A stretch of DNA of 64,000 nt from Ilex aquifolium (lineage: Eukaryota; Streptophyta; Magnoliopsida; Aquifoliales; Aquifoliaceae): contig OX637393.1 in assembly GCA_951799425.1 (NCBI GenBank), forward strand, positions 27,513,744 to 27,577,743, written 5' to 3'. The notes under the pieces were generated by a model that worked only from the letters and a program-made list of their open reading frames with translations, searched no databases and was not told where the DNA came from. Below, piece by piece: positions 1-12,600 of this stretch. Every line of letters starts with the position of its first letter. Position 1 is the stretch's first letter. The translations under genes were made by a program, and so were the position numbers.

Positions 1-2916
1 ATTGATTTATCTCGATACTACCAAGGACATCTGGGATCATTTGGCAATCATGTATTCTGGTACTGGTAATTTTACTCGTGCTTATGAAGTTTGCAAAAAA
101 TATTTTTGCCTTGACCAAAGTACTCTGAGTTTAGAGGACTATTACTCTCGAGTTCGAGGAGTTTGTGAGGAATTGAGAATTTACCACACATTCATCACCG
201 ATGCTCAGGTTTGGCAGCGAGAATGTGAGGATTTAGATGTTGTTCGATTTCTTGTTGGTTTGAAGTCGGAGTATGAACCTATCTGTGCTCGGATCTTGGT
301 TGGTATCAACCTTCCATCCCTTTTCGAGGTCTTTTCTCGCTTACAGTATGCTAAGTTGTCTGATGCTCATTCTATTTCCAGCATTGATTATGGCCCTTCT
401 ACTGATCGTTTAGCTTCAGTTATCTCTAATGAAAATAGTGGTAGTACCCGTGGTGGTCGTGACTCTCGAGGGGTCGTAGTGGAGGTCGTGGGGGCCGTTC
501 TAGCACTCATTTATGTACTTATTGTGGTCGTACTAACCACACTGTTATTTATTGTTGAGATTTACATGGCAAGTCCTTTGGCATTGCCAATTAGGTCTTC
601 TATCAAGAAGATGCTCCCTTCTTACTTGCACCATCAGCACGTTCGGCCCCTCTTGACTTTGAGTTAGTTACTATTACATGGAAGGAGTGTGCTCAGTTCG
701 TGTCCTAGAAATAGCAGTACCTTTTTCTTCCATTGCTATTTTTGTCCATTCAGGTATCGCTTCCACTTATTTACTATTATCTACATGCAACCCCTGAATC
801 ATAGACTCTGGCGCCTCTTATCACATGAGTGGTTCGTCTAGTATCTTTTCTACTTATCATTCTGTTTCCCCCCCTCATACTTTACTATTGCTAATGATAC
901 GTCCTTTAAGGTTTTAGGATTGGGAACTGCTTAATTAAGTCCTAATTTGTCCTTATCCTCTGATTGTTTTGTTCATCAGTTCCCATTCAGTTTACTTTCT
1001 ATTAGCAAGATTACTCGTTTGCTTAACTGTTCAGTTACCTCTTATCCTTCTTATTGTGTGTTTCAGGATCTCCAGACGAAGAAGAAGATTGGTACAGGGT
1101 ATGAAGTTGGTGATTTCTATTACTTCGACAGTGATATATCTCCTCGAGTATTTCAGATCTCATCATCTCCATTTCAGTGGCATTATCACCTTGGTTATCC
1201 CTCCCTCCAGAACCTGAAGCGTCAAGTTCCTAGTTTTAGTGATATGTTGTCTGCGTCTTGTAAAGCTTGTCAACTTAGTAAGCATCACCATGTGTCATTT
1301 CAGTCTAGAGTCAATAATCATGTGTGTAGTCCATTTGAGTTAGTACATTCTAATGTATGGGGTCCAATAAAAAATATTTTATCTAATAAATATCCTTATT
1401 TTGTGTCATTTATGGATGATTATTCTCATGTGACTTGATTATTTCTTATGAATGCTTGTTCTGAATTGCTTTCTATATTTAAGACATTTTGTAAGGAAAT
1501 TAAAATCCAGTATGGTGGTTGTATTCGTATTTTACGTTCTAATAATGCTCGTGAAAACAAATCTGACCCCTTTTTTACTTATCTTCGTAAGGCTAGCATT
1601 TTTCATCAAACATCATATGTCCATAGTTCACAATAAAATGGTGTGGTGGAGTAAAAATCGTCATCTGCTGGAAATGACTCGCGCACTTTTACAGAAGGAG
1701 TACAGTGCTATAGTTCCATCCTCTGCAGATACTTCACTAGTGTTGATATCACTTTCACTGAATCGGACCCCTATTTCCCAGCTCCTAATCTTCCTCTGGA
1801 CCTTGACTTTGCGCAATCCCTTTCACCCTCTTCTTCCCTTACCGTCTGTCATTCCCCTACCCATTGTACTACCACCCACTTCACCACCTCAGCCCACTCT
1901 ATGTATACTCTCGTCATCTACGATCATCGACTGAGATGCCCCTACCATCTTCCTTGACGTCTTCTGATCCTAGTCTTCTAGTTACTAATGCTTCTTTACC
2001 TATAGCTCTCTGTAAAGGTACTCGGTCCTGTGTTACTCGGCATTCTATTACTAATTTTGTTTCTTGTGATGTGTTGTCTCCCGCCTTTTCTTGTTTTATC
2101 TCTATTCTTAAGACATTAGAGGGTGCATTATCTGATCTGGATTGGAGAAAAGTTATGGAAGTGAAAATGGATGACTTACACCATAATGGGACTTGGGATC
2201 TTATTCCCTTACCCCCTCTTAAAAGGATTGTTGGATGTCGGTGGTGTATATAGTCAAATTTAATCCTGATGGTCTGTTGGATGCCTCAAAAGCCAGACTT
2301 GTTGTCAAAGGATTTATTAAAACCTATGGCATTGATTATGAGGATACCTTTTCTCCTGTTGTCAAATTTTCTTCTGTTCGTATAATTATTTCTTTTGCTG
2401 CTAATCTTCATGGCTTTTATTTCAGTTAGATGTGAAAAATGCTTTCATTGCCAAGTTGAAAGTCTTTTTCTAGGATCGATTTTATACTAAACACCTAGAC
2501 AAACTCAGGTACTTCTTGGATATTGAAGTTGCCATGTCTAAGTAGGACATTTGTTTGTCTTAGCGAAAAATTATGTACTCGACATGCTATGCTCCTATGG
2601 ATCCTAATCATAAGATATTGATGGATGATGGTGCTTTGTTTGAAAATCCAGGTTGGTATCGTTGGTTGGCTGGGAAGTTAAATTATCTCACGATTACCCA
2701 ACCAGATATTGCATATACAGTTAGTGTTGTGAGCCAGTTTATGGAATGTCCGAGAATACCACATTGGGATGCAGTCATACGCATTCTTCGATACTTTAAA
2801 CGTACTCCTGGATTTGGCTTATTGAATCGAACTAATGGGCATCTTAAAGTGGAAGGTTTTACAATGCTAGTTGGGCTAGCTCTCCCTCGGATCAAAGATC
2901 AACCACTAGATATTGT

Positions 2917-3518
2917 CATAGTTATTAGTATCGTACGATACGCGATACGTATTGTACGATACGTCACGATATACCTGAAAAACGATACGTATCGTGTTTT
3001 TGTATAATTTTTACACCGTATCGTACGATACACGATACGATACGATATGATACGTACGATACGTGACGATTCTGTTTTTTTTTTTTGGATTTTTTGGGGT
3101 TGAAATGACATCATTTTACCCCAGGACTTATTTTTAAATCACTAGCTAGTGAAACAACGTCGTTTCAGTGGTTATGGTTTAAAAAAAATAAATAAAGTTT
3201 ATTGTTAATGTTGTTCAATTGAATTCAAAATTCCTGATTAATGTTAAGGTTGTTCAAGTAATTGATGTTAAAAGTTTGAATTAAAGGTCTTTGTATTTTG
3301 ATATTACTAAACTATGTTGGGAACTTGAATAGTTAGTGGAATATTAATGAAATGTTATGTTATTATGAGTCTATGACTTTTTTACAAAGGTATATACATA
3401 TATTTTATTAATAATTATTTAAAAATTAAAATTACGCGTATCTTACGATACACGATACGTTACGATACACTATTTTTAAAAAACGATACGTCTTCCGATA
3501 CACGATTTGACAACTATG
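2917..3518. mobile_element. 602-bp non-autonomous hAT MITE, TSD GATATTGT
   Basis: The element is flanked by a perfect 8-bp duplication GATATTGT at 2909-2916 and 3519-3526. It begins CATAGTTATTAGTATCG and ends CGATTTGACAACTATG, so the ends form an imperfect inverted repeat. Both ends carry dense copies of CGATACG/CGTATCG words, like the subterminal transposase-binding repeats of hAT elements. It has no coding capacity. Its left part shares the GAAACNACG palindrome with 57530-57570, a middle part matches sequence near 57970-58010, and its right part (about 3290-3518) matches 60530-60728. It is therefore an internal-deletion derivative of the hAT at 57390-60728. Confidence 0.93.
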
Positions 3519-3935
3519 GATATTGTACCTTCTGAACATGGTTACATGGAAAAGTGAAAAACAAACAGTGGTAGTACGGTCCAGTGCCGAGGCTGAGTTT
3601 AGGGCAATGGCACATACCACTAGTGAGTTGACATGGTTACGACACTTTCATCAGGAGATTGGTTTTCCAGTCCAGCTTTCCTTCTAGTTATTCTGTGAAA
3701 TAGACAGCTATTCATATCATCGGTAATCCCGTATTCCATGAGCGAATCAAACATATTGAAGTTGATTGTCACTTTATTCGCGACAAGATATTGGATGGAG
3801 ATATTGCAACACCATTTTTGAAATCTAAAGATCAGCTTGCAGATATGTTCACCAATGCATTAAACTGCACTGGTCTTATAGTGATTTGTTCCAAGCCTAG
3901 ATTATATAATATATATACTCTAGCTTAAGGGGGAG

Positions 3936-4102
3936 TGTTGAGAGTATTATTATTATATTTTATATAGTTGTAATAAGTATACCTTTCTAAGGGTATACTA
4001 GTCTTTTTGTGTTTACCAATTGATAGTGAGACGTAGGGTAAGTTCTTTGACTACTCTTTGCCTCTCTCTCATATTATTTCTCTTCATTCTCTAAACCTAA
4101 CA
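3936..4102 (+). repeat. 3' LTR of the Copia fossil
   Basis: Starts TGTTGAGAG directly after the purine tract AAGGGGGAG and ends CTAACA, giving TG...CA termini. It is about 167 bp, short but close to the ~176 bp left in the LTR of the second Copia (55353-56260) when its MITE is ignored. The right boundary rests only on the CTAACA terminus, because the partner LTR is outside the window. Confidence 0.7.
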
Positions 4103-5393
4103 CCCTTAAACATAACACTTTGAGATTTCAACTATATATAATACTAATTCCATTTTTGACTAACCATTAGGTTATTCTGAACTTTCTGCTCGAAGGCTCT
4201 TTTTGTTTGCACCTCTATTCTTGATATAAACAAGTGTATGAGATGCATAAATATAAGCTTTGTTAGTTTCATATTCTGCAGATGATCAGCAAATGAAGTA
4301 AATACATTTATGTATTATTTGTTATGTTTTCAAATAGAATTTCAAAGCAGTCCCGGGGTACGTATATTCTATTCTGTAAATCTAAGGAACAAAGTGTTGC
4401 TGGGAAGCATGAAATTTCCGGCATTCGGTGTGTTCTTTCGTCTTTTTATATAATCTTCATCACTGCTCCCATGTTTGTTGCAAATCATTCTACCATTTGG
4501 AAATTTTTTATACACTTGATAAAGGACAAACAAAATCAGTAAGATCCTGTACAAGTACAGGGGTTGCGAGGAGAGGGGGTGATGCGGGCCCAGCAAGGAA
4601 GAAATTAAGAGAGAGAAGAGAGAGAAAAGAGAAAAGACCGAAATAGAAAGAGATTCCTTTGAGAGAGAAAAATTCATGTTCTGTAATCAATATTCAATGG
4701 CATAAAACTAAGTCCATTTATAATAAGCCTAGTATTTGTAGGCTTCTCTCAAAAGGTTGAAATATGAAATGAAAATAACAAGAATATTGCTTAAATCCTA
4801 AAATGTTAAATTTAAATCTAATCTTCAATATATGCTTCACCAATCGCCTTGCATCTGCTGTTCTTACAAGCATTACTGCATCCTAAAAAGGGATCTCTTT
4901 GTCTACATGTAGACCAATCTAAATATAAAATATTATAAGTCTTTTTATAATTTTTTACTTCTGTTGGGTGATTATTTTATGTATACCACATTTTGTACTT
5001 GCATTCTCGAATTAAACTACTAGTTTTTTATTTGCATGTAAACAAAATTAGAGATTGATAAGAGAAGTGAGTCTTTTGACTGATCTTCATCAAAGCTTTC
5101 ATTTTTATATGTTATTTTTGCCATCATTATGATACAACGATTTACCTGTTATAATACCATGACTACAACCTAGATGAAGTTTTTAAGAAAGAAATAGCAA
5201 AAACAAAACTTTTAAGTTTACTTCATCTCTCTCTCCTAAACTCAACTTGCTTGTCCTGGTATCTCATGAGATTCTGCAGTTGACTTCTTAAGTATTTTAT
5301 AGTGCTGTGTACTGAGAAGAAATTTATTAGTTTTGAGGTTTTCCCCCTAATTTATCTGAAGTTAATAAACATTTGTGTACCTTTTTTATGTAG
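4103..5393 (+). other. Noncoding stretch, probably intron or flank
   Basis: AT-rich sequence with no convincing coding potential. A purine-rich run of GAGAGAAGAGAGAG type lies at about 4600-4670. The end of the stretch (a pyrimidine-rich run ending ...TATGTAG at 5393) looks like a 3' splice site for the following exon. If so, this is the tail of a long intron that also hosts the Copia fossil. Confidence 0.5.
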
Positions 5394-5590
5394 TGAACAA
5401 GGAGATGGGTTTGCTTTCTACATTGTTGAGGTGGAATGAAGTGGATCCACCCTCTAGGGAAGAGAGACTTAGAAATGGCAGGATATGCAAGCTCTACCAG
5501 CACAACAGAAATCCTTTTGTTGATCATCCGGAATATGCCAACCTCATATGGAAAGCAGCTTGTTTCAAGTCGCCAAGGTTCTCACACTAA
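5394..5590 (+). CDS. Last exon of a plant endonuclease I-type nuclease gene
   Basis: The 65-codon open segment matches my memory of the C-terminal end of plant endonuclease I-type proteins (Pfam Endonuclease_1 family, extracellular or secreted nucleases). Key runs are KEMGLLSTLLRWNEVDPPSR, RNGRICKLYQHNRNPFVDHP and EYANLIWK. The family's known C-terminal signature is the HNRNPFVDHPEY block. The exon follows a good acceptor (AG at 5392-5393) and ends in TAA at 5588-5590. The upstream exons, which would carry the catalytic His/Asn region, are not in 4103-5393 and must lie left of the window, beyond the Copia fossil, or be lost. So it is either the 3' exon of a live gene with a transposon-filled intron or a relic. 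The identification is from memory of the family. Confidence 0.75.
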
Positions 5591-6279
5591 CCATGGAACA
5601 CAATTCTTTAATGAATTTTGCTGTAAGGAAAAAATGAGGTAGGCTTTTGCAACAATTGTACTACTGTAATTTTCAACTTGGAGCCATTAGGTTCAAACAG
5701 ACAAAATGCTGGCATCAATTAAGGAAACATCTACCATTAAGTGCTTCAAGCTCTCTAGGGGGACAATTTTTTTGTGCAGTTGAAAAGGAGAATAAGTCAT
5801 GTTTGTGCTTTAATTATGCATTTTTGTGGTACCCATAGAAGTTGAAGTGTTAATTCTTTTCAATGACCTCACTATGGTCCTCTCACTTAGAAAAACGAAA
5901 AAAAGTATTCAAAAACTTAAGAGATACACTTGATGTTGTCTATGCTTGATGTCTGATGAGACCTTTTGGAAGCCCGAACCAAAGGCCAAATAATGTCTAA
6001 TTTAAAATCCATTTGGGCTACTCTACACCAATTCCTGCTGGAGAGCAGTGGAGTCACCATCTAGTGTGAAGGGAACGTACACTACTTGGAAGGAGAGACA
6101 ATGAAGCAAGCTTGAATTTTTTCGTGAATTATGATAAGAGTGCTGAGATGGGTGGTAGATAAACAATGGGGTGAAGGAGGGATGGAGTCTTTGTCAGTGT
6201 GTCAATGAATCATAAATCAACCTTTGATTGTCCAAAGGTTTAGTGACCCTGGATTGGAGGGCATTGATTAAGGTGGTGG
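5591..6279 (+). other. 3' UTR or intergenic sequence
   Basis: Follows the stop codon of the endonuclease I-type exon. No gene, inverted repeat or RNA gene is visible. Part of it is probably the 3' UTR. Its distal end grades into L1-derived sequence. Confidence 0.4.
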
Positions 6280-7490
6280 TGAGATATATACAAGGTCAAT
6301 GCTGTATTCTTACGAGAAACTAAAAAGCCTAATTTTGCAATGGTATTGGTGAGCTTGTTGTGGGGCAAGAGGTGGGTGGTTGGACCTGTCTGGAGGCAAT
6401 TGGGGTTTTTTTTTGGGTTGGGGGGGAGGGGTTGGTTTGATGTGGGCTAGCAAGGTGGGATGGATCTTTGGAAAGAGAGTATATGTCTTCTTGTTGATTC
6501 AAGAATGTGGAGGTAAACCACCGATTCATGATGGGGACAAAGATTTGTTGTGGGAGAAATTGGTGAATGTTAGGATTGTTTGGGCTTTACTTTGCTGCAT
6601 TGTTGGGACTTTGATGTGACTAGGTACATAGTTGAGGAGACAGGGTTGTGAGAATATCTGGGGCAGTGGCACGGTTCTCTGCTTAATTACTCTTTACCTT
6701 GAAGGGGGTTAATTTGACATAGTGGAGATAGGGTTGTGAGAATATCTGGGGCAGTGACACGATTCTCTGCTTAATTACTCTTTACTTTGAAGGGGGTCAA
6801 TTTGACATGGTCGAAATGGTATGGAGTCTGTAACACTCGATTCCTCATTTGTACAGCATGGGAGGAGGCCTTTTCAGTTGTGTCACAGGCTTGCCTTCTT
6901 AGAGTAGTTTTTAACTATTTTCTTATTCTCATGGCAGGGGGGTAATTTTCGTTATGTGAGAATGGGCCAGTACGTTTCGTTATGTGAGAATACATGGCTC
7001 AAGGAACAAGATTTTGTTGAGATGATGCAAATTTAATGGCAAGGTTACATTGTTACTGGCATACCAGGATTTGTACTTGCAAAGAAGCTTAAACTGCTTA
7101 AGGAGGATCTTTGGGTTAGGAACAAGGAGATTTTGGTAGGGCTGAGTTGAGAATTGATCAACCCATGGCAGAGATTTTGGTGTGCTTCGAGTGATGCTAG
7201 GCAGAAGTGGGATGAAAATAGAGGGGAGATGGGTTGTCTTTTGTTACCACTTTGCAAAGGAGATGCGTTTAAGGCAGAAATCTAGTGCTTTGTGGCTTAA
7301 AGAAGGAATAGGAATTCAAAGTTTTTCTTCATAGAGGGGCTAATTTGCACAGAAGAACAAACAAAGCTGGGATAATCCTTATATTTTGAATGGCATGCTT
7401 GTGGATGATGTGTAGATTAGGCAGTGGTATTGCTCAATTTTTTCCAGCATTTGCAAGGAAGACATTTTTTTTCCCAGAGGATAAGGTGTC
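6280..7490 (+). pseudogene. Degenerate L1 LINE remnant (endonuclease and linker)
   Basis: Scattered frames on the + strand read like plant L1 ORF2. An endonuclease-type stretch (around 6310-6480) runs GGGVGLMWASKV. A segment near 6840-6900 resembles the usual W-EEAF-VV-ALLPRVVSDH region. A linker around 7050-7330 contains LAKKLKLLKEDL and SSALWLKEG followed by NSKFF. The frames are shifted many times and full of stops, so it is an old relic. Neither 5' nor 3' end nor poly(A) was found; the LTR-like block at 7491 abuts it. It is a different copy from the LINE at 24966-31384. Confidence 0.7.
6634..6815 (+). repeat. Tandem duplication, ~88-bp unit, 2 copies
   Basis: The block beginning AGGGTTGTGAGAATATCTGG at 6642 recurs at 6730 with only a few differences, continuing through GAAGGGGGT and TTTGACAT in both copies. 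It lies inside the L1 remnant and is probably a local duplication after insertion. Confidence 0.85.
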
Positions 7491-9800
7491 ACGCCCCGAA
7501 TTTCCACAAACCCGGGGAGTGAGTGAAAAGGAAGAAGAAAAGTAAATGAAAAGTCATTAGGTTGGATAAATTGGTTTCTTATTCATTTCCCACATTTTTC
7601 CAAAGTTTTTCAAGCCACTTTTCTTCCATTTTTAGCCTATTTCTTCAAGGTTTCTAAACACCCCCCCCGCCCCCCCCTTTGACATCCTTCCCACCTATTT
7701 AAAAGGTATTTTACACACTTAACAAGTATTTTAATTTTTCATAAAATTTCAACATAACCTCCTTTGTTTTCCAAGCCTTTTTTCCCACCTAATATTTACA
7801 ATACTTCATATGTATAAGTATATCACAACCCACCCTCACTCAGTGGCCACAATTCATGTAAATTAAACATACATCCTTTGTTTTCAACATACACATTTAG
7901 TTGTCTCAATATACACATATGATACTCATTAAATAAAGATATCCCACATATCAATTGGGTTTACATTCTTACACTTTAAAATGGTCCAAGGCCTATAATC
8001 CACTACTTTTCTAAATTGAAATACAAGTCATTTGAGCTTATGCCCATACGTACAAAATATGCCCTAAGGGCCAAATATCCATTCAAGTCTCTTTCCTCTC
8101 CTTCCTTTAAAACTTCCTCAAGTCTCAAGCACCGGGAGTCTCATCTGTAATATGATATCTCACGAATAGGTCAACTCAACTGCTGGTATGACAAAATAAT
8201 AATACTAGGAACAAATTTAAGGCGTGGCATGTGCAAGTATACATTTTATAAGCTACAATCCCGTAATCCCTCAATGCTATGCAATGTCAATATGCATGAC
8301 ACACACATGCAACTCTATGCCACCCACATCTCACTTCACGGTCCACCCCCGTCAGCCCGCAAGTACTGTCATTGGCCAAATTTTGGATTTTTCACCACAG
8401 GATCTACACCCTCATAATGCATAGCACCAAGTGCTCAACCCACACTATGTTCCAAGGATTCATGTATGCCAAGATGCCATGATTTTTCTCAATGTAAATT
8501 CTATGAAACATTTCATCAAACACGTGGCGTATAACTTAAAACATGCCTCATTCATAAAGTAAAGCATAACTTCAAATTCACAACACTTTATCTACATGAA
8601 TGTGAAGCATCATTCAATGGATTAAACATACGATCAAGTTTCATGTTCATTACTTTCACAATTTCTCAAGGAAAATACAATTACACAAACTACCAATTTA
8701 TGGGATAAATCATAACTCTCAAACCACAAGAATTTCTCTACATGAACATAAGATAGAATATAATAATCCAACACATATACAAGGTACACTTTTATCATAG
8801 TAACAAATTGTCAAGAAACTCAAAAAACACAAAAGTACTTAAACTACTAACTCTAAGTTTTCAAAGCAACTACCACCTAAATGATTTTCCAACATCAAGT
8901 AAACACCTAAATCATTCAATCAACACATAGAAAGGTAAGAAAACTTAAATCTATTCTCAACTTAACAAAATATCATACCTAAAATGGTTTTTCTCAAATC
9001 AAGGGAGTTGTGTTCGCTGCACAGCCAAACCGATCGGTGAGAATACAGCCCTTGTTGAGAGGAACAACTTTCTAGAAGAAAGTCTTGCAAGAATCTTGGC
9101 CTAGGAGTGAGTTTTGGTGGCTTGAAGCTTGAAGAACAAAGAATTTTTCTTTTTTTTTCCTCCAAAAACGTGTACTGCCCCTTCCCAGCCCAAAAACTGA
9201 TATTTTTACACTAAGGGGGCTGTATTTATAGTGGAGGGGCAAAGGTGCAAAATGACCCTTTTGCCCTTGATGAATCTGGGATCCCGTTACACTACAACAT
9301 GTCCCGAAACACCGCAATTCGACATTTTATTTTAACCAAAGTTCTTAAAATTATTTTAAATGAAAATAATTTTTGAAACTATTTCTGTCTAGGCTCAAAT
9401 TCACACAGTATGTGTATTTTAACATGCTAAGCATGTTTATCTTCTATGGAATACTCAAATTATGCTTCTAAACATGATCTACGCCTAAATGATGCATATG
9501 TAGTGCCCTACCGGCAAATGGTGCATGAATAGTGCCCTACCGGCAAAACTGAAAAATTTATCCTCACTTTTCAGATCTCTACATAAGGTCTTGGAGGCTT
9601 GAAACATTCATGGGACCAAGGACTCCAGTGCCAGGCCTCCAAGTTCAAAAATCGGTTTTGAAACTGTCGAAACTAAAGCAAACCAGTAATTGAATTTTGA
9701 AATTTCTATGTTTTGATGTATTTTGAGATGTTTTAATCTTTTGGAATATTTCAGAAACATATTTTTATAACTTTTTTCTCCATTTACATTAGGTTTTCGA
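7491..9800 (-). repeat. Incomplete LTR-like block, minus orientation
   Basis: The left boundary TGTCACGCCCCG resembles the TGTAACACCCC terminus of the chromovirus-like element at 16062-22089, read as the 3' end of a minus-strand LTR. On minus there is a TATA box (9223-9230) followed by a leader, an arrangement fitting U3-R-U5. No matching far end (CGGGGCGTGACA) or target duplication was found, so the right limit is arbitrary and the block is probably a truncated solo LTR. It holds no open reading frame. Confidence 0.4.
9223..9230 (-). promoter_or_regulatory. TATA box of the LTR-like block
   Basis: Reads TATAAATA on minus and is followed by a C-rich context, where transcription would start. 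The downstream minus sequence has no early stop-rich gene and ends in a plausible GTATG splice donor near 8980. Inferred LTR promoter; activity is unknown. Confidence 0.4.
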
Positions 9801-10549
9801 TTTTTTTTTTGTTTTTAAGGTGACCAAAATAATGCACCAAAATAAAATTTTGATTCTTAGACAACTTTGTTGTGAAGTGGTTAAGGGGAAGGTCATTGTT
9901 GCATGGGGCTTAAGGAGACCGGTACCTCTCTAAGAATTTAATAGGACAAAAGTACACTTTTTAAAATAATTGGAACAAAAGTACATTGGCTAGTAATAAG
10001 TCATAAAAGTCCTTTTTAGATGAGGAAGAAAAAGAGATCTCCAGTTTTGGAAATCAAAAGCATCCTTGTTTATTGGCATCAATTACCAATGAGCCATTAA
10101 TGTCAGTTTCCAAAATCAAACCATTCCTAAATTTTTTTGAATTTCAAAGAATTTGGGATTTCAATCCGTATCATCAAATACATCTTCTATATTTGTCTGA
10201 CGGATATATCTTTCATATCATCAAATACAGTCGCCGGAATCGTTGTTTGCAATGGCCAGAGTCTTGGATTCACCATTATTACCGTCGCCGGAGTCGTGGA
10301 TTGCAGTAAAAAAAAAAAAAAAAAAAAAACCCAGTGTTCTTACATTCGAGATCATGTATATGGAGAAGGAAGGAAAAGGTATTTGACGTTGATTTAGTAT
10401 TCCCACAGTATTTCTGAAGCTCTTCGCCGGAATCTTTATGTTTATTACTTGAAAAATCCCCAAAATAGAAAAGAGATTAAGCCCTAATTTGGTTAGAAAA
10501 AATTAAATTCGGCTTTATTTTGCTGAAATTATTACGAATATTTAGTTTG
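9801..10549. other. Noncoding, with a poly(A) run
   Basis: AT-rich sequence with no supported gene. A pure A run lies at about 10308-10329, preceded by two copies of a CGCCGGAATCGTGG/CGCCGGAGTCGTGG-like phrase (near 10232 and 10288). The left end of the MULE is probably in or near this stretch, but I could not find its terminal repeat. Confidence 0.4.
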
Positions 10550-12420
10550 GCTTCAATGGGTCATCTCCAACAGTAAGAAAATCACATATTTCAAATTTTT
10601 TCTTGCTTAAAAAATCAAAAAACATAAAATACACAACCTTAATTTTAGTGAGAATTTCTTTAAATTTTCTTTTTAATGTTAAATACATTCGTTTTACATG
10701 AATTATAAGAGTTTCAGTATCTGTAGGCATGGTGTTACTATATAGTCAATCTATATTGAGAATTCGAAACTCTTTGACATTGATTTTGGTTTTTGAAAAA
10801 TCACCTATTTTGAATTTTTTTTTCCTTGAAAAATCCAAAAACATAAAATACACAATTCTAATTTTAGTGAGAATTTCTTAAATACATTTGTTTTCCAGGA
10901 ATTATAAGAGTTTCAATATCCGTAGGCATGGTGTTATTGTATGGTGAATCTCTATTGACAATTCGAAACTCTTCAACTTTGATTTTGGTTTTTGGAAAAT
11001 CACCAATTTTAAATTTTTTCTTACTTAAAAAATCCTAAAACATAAAATACAGAGCCCTAATTTTAGTGAGAATGTCTTTAAATTTTCTTCTTAATGTTAA
11101 ATACATTCATTTTCTATGAATTATAAGAGTTTCAATATCCGTATGTATGGTGTTACTGTATGGTGAATCTCTATTGAGAATTCGAAGTTTTTTGACTTTT
11201 ATTTTGGTTTTTGGAAAATCACTTATTTTAAATTTTTTCTTATTTGAAAAATCCGAAAACATAAAATACGCAATCCTAATTTTAGTGAGAATGTCGTTAA
11301 ATTTGCTTCTTGATATTAAATGCATTAGTTTTCCATGAATTATAACAGTTCCATGAAACTATAAGCATGCTGTTACTATATGGTGAATCTCTTTAGAGAA
11401 TTCGAAACTCTTTGACGTTGATTTTGGTTTTTGGATAATCACCTATTTGAAATTTTTTTCTTGTTTAAAAAATACGAAAATATAAAATACACAACACTAA
11501 TTTTAGTGAGAAAGTCTTTAAATTTGTTTCTTAATGTTAAATACATTCGTATAAGAGTTTCAGAAACTATAGACATGTTGTTACTGTATGGTGAATCTCT
11601 TTTGAGAATTCGAAGATATTCGATGTAGATTTGGCTTTTTTTGAAAAATACCTATTTTAAATTCATTCTTAGTTGAAAATTTTGAAAACATAAAATACAT
11701 AACCCTAATTTTAGTGAGAATGTCTTTAAATTTTCTTCTTAATGTTAAATACATTCATTTTCCATGAATTATAAGAGTTTCAGAAACTGTAAGCATGGTG
11801 TTACTATAAGTTGAATCTCTTTTGATATTTCGAAACTCTTTGCCGTTGATTTTGATTTTTGAAAAATCACCTATTTGAAAATTTTTCTTAGTTGAAAAAT
11901 CCGGAAACAAAAAATACATAACCCTAATTTTTGTGAGAATATCTTTAAATTTGCTTCTTAATGTTAAATACATTCGTTTTCCATGAATTTTAAGAGTTTC
12001 AGAAACTGTAGGCATTGTGTTACTGTATGGTGAATCTCTTTTGAGAATTTGAAAATATTCGACGTAGATTTGGGTTTGTTAAAAATCACCTATTTTAAAT
12101 TTTTTCTTAGTTGAAAAATCCGAAAACATAAAATACACAACCCTAGTTTTAGTGAGAATGACTTTAAATTTGCTTCTTAATATTAAATACATTCGTTTTC
12201 CATGAAGTATAATAGTTTCATAAACTATAGGCATGGTTTACTGTATGGTGAATCTCTTTTAATAATTCGTAGCTCTTCGACGTTGATTTGGGTTTTTGGA
12301 AAATAACCTATTTGAAAATTTCTCTTGAAAAATCTCAAAACGTAAATACATTTTTTTTCCATGAATGTTAAATATATTATATCTATATTATTGAACTCGA
12401 CTCTTCGATGTTGATTTTGG
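10550..12420 (+). repeat. Tandem array, ~215-bp unit, about 8 copies
   Basis: A unit of roughly 200-220 bp repeats head to tail. Landmark GAATTATAAGAGTTTCA-like phrases fall near 10703, 10903, 11121, 11341, 11554, 11771, 11990 and 12211. Each unit also carries AACATAAAATACA, CTAATTTTAGTGAGAATG and GGTGAATCTCTTTTGAGAA-like words. Copies differ by point changes and small indels, so the array is not recent. It ends just upstream of the Ulp1-like gene and is best read as subterminal or promoter repeats of the MULE. Confidence 0.9.
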
Positions 12421-12600
12421 TTTTACTTATTGTAATATAGTTACAGTATACGGTGACACTATACAAGGGCATGACAAAAACACGGTCGTCATCAACAAAA
12501 AAAAAATGAGTTTAGGTGTAAGGAAGAAGTCAAAGAACAAGAATCTGAACAACCTCAGAATGTGGATAAATATGATCCACAATATAGATCTAATATGATT

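Larger units (their letters stand above)
1..4102 (+). mobile_element. Ty1/Copia retrotransposon fossil, 3' part
   Basis: Fossil of a Ty1/Copia element; its 5' LTR lies left of the window. Parts seen in order are a gag region (about 1-560), GAG-pre-integrase and integrase zinc-binding motifs (about 1150-1400), integrase core (to about 1650), reverse transcriptase (about 2100-2900) and RNase H (about 2750-3880). A purine tract at 3927-3935 is followed by a short LTR. The order gag-INT-RT-RNase H is the Copia order. It is clearly broken, with of order ten breaks, and looks old. A hAT MITE sits inside the RNase H part. The element may lie in an intron of the endonuclease I-type gene whose last exon is at 5394-5590. 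Confidence 0.9.

Noticed and set aside
8224-8424. Two overlapping short ORFs at 8.2-8.4 kb
   Set aside because: Chance frames inside the LTR-like block, with no protein similarity.
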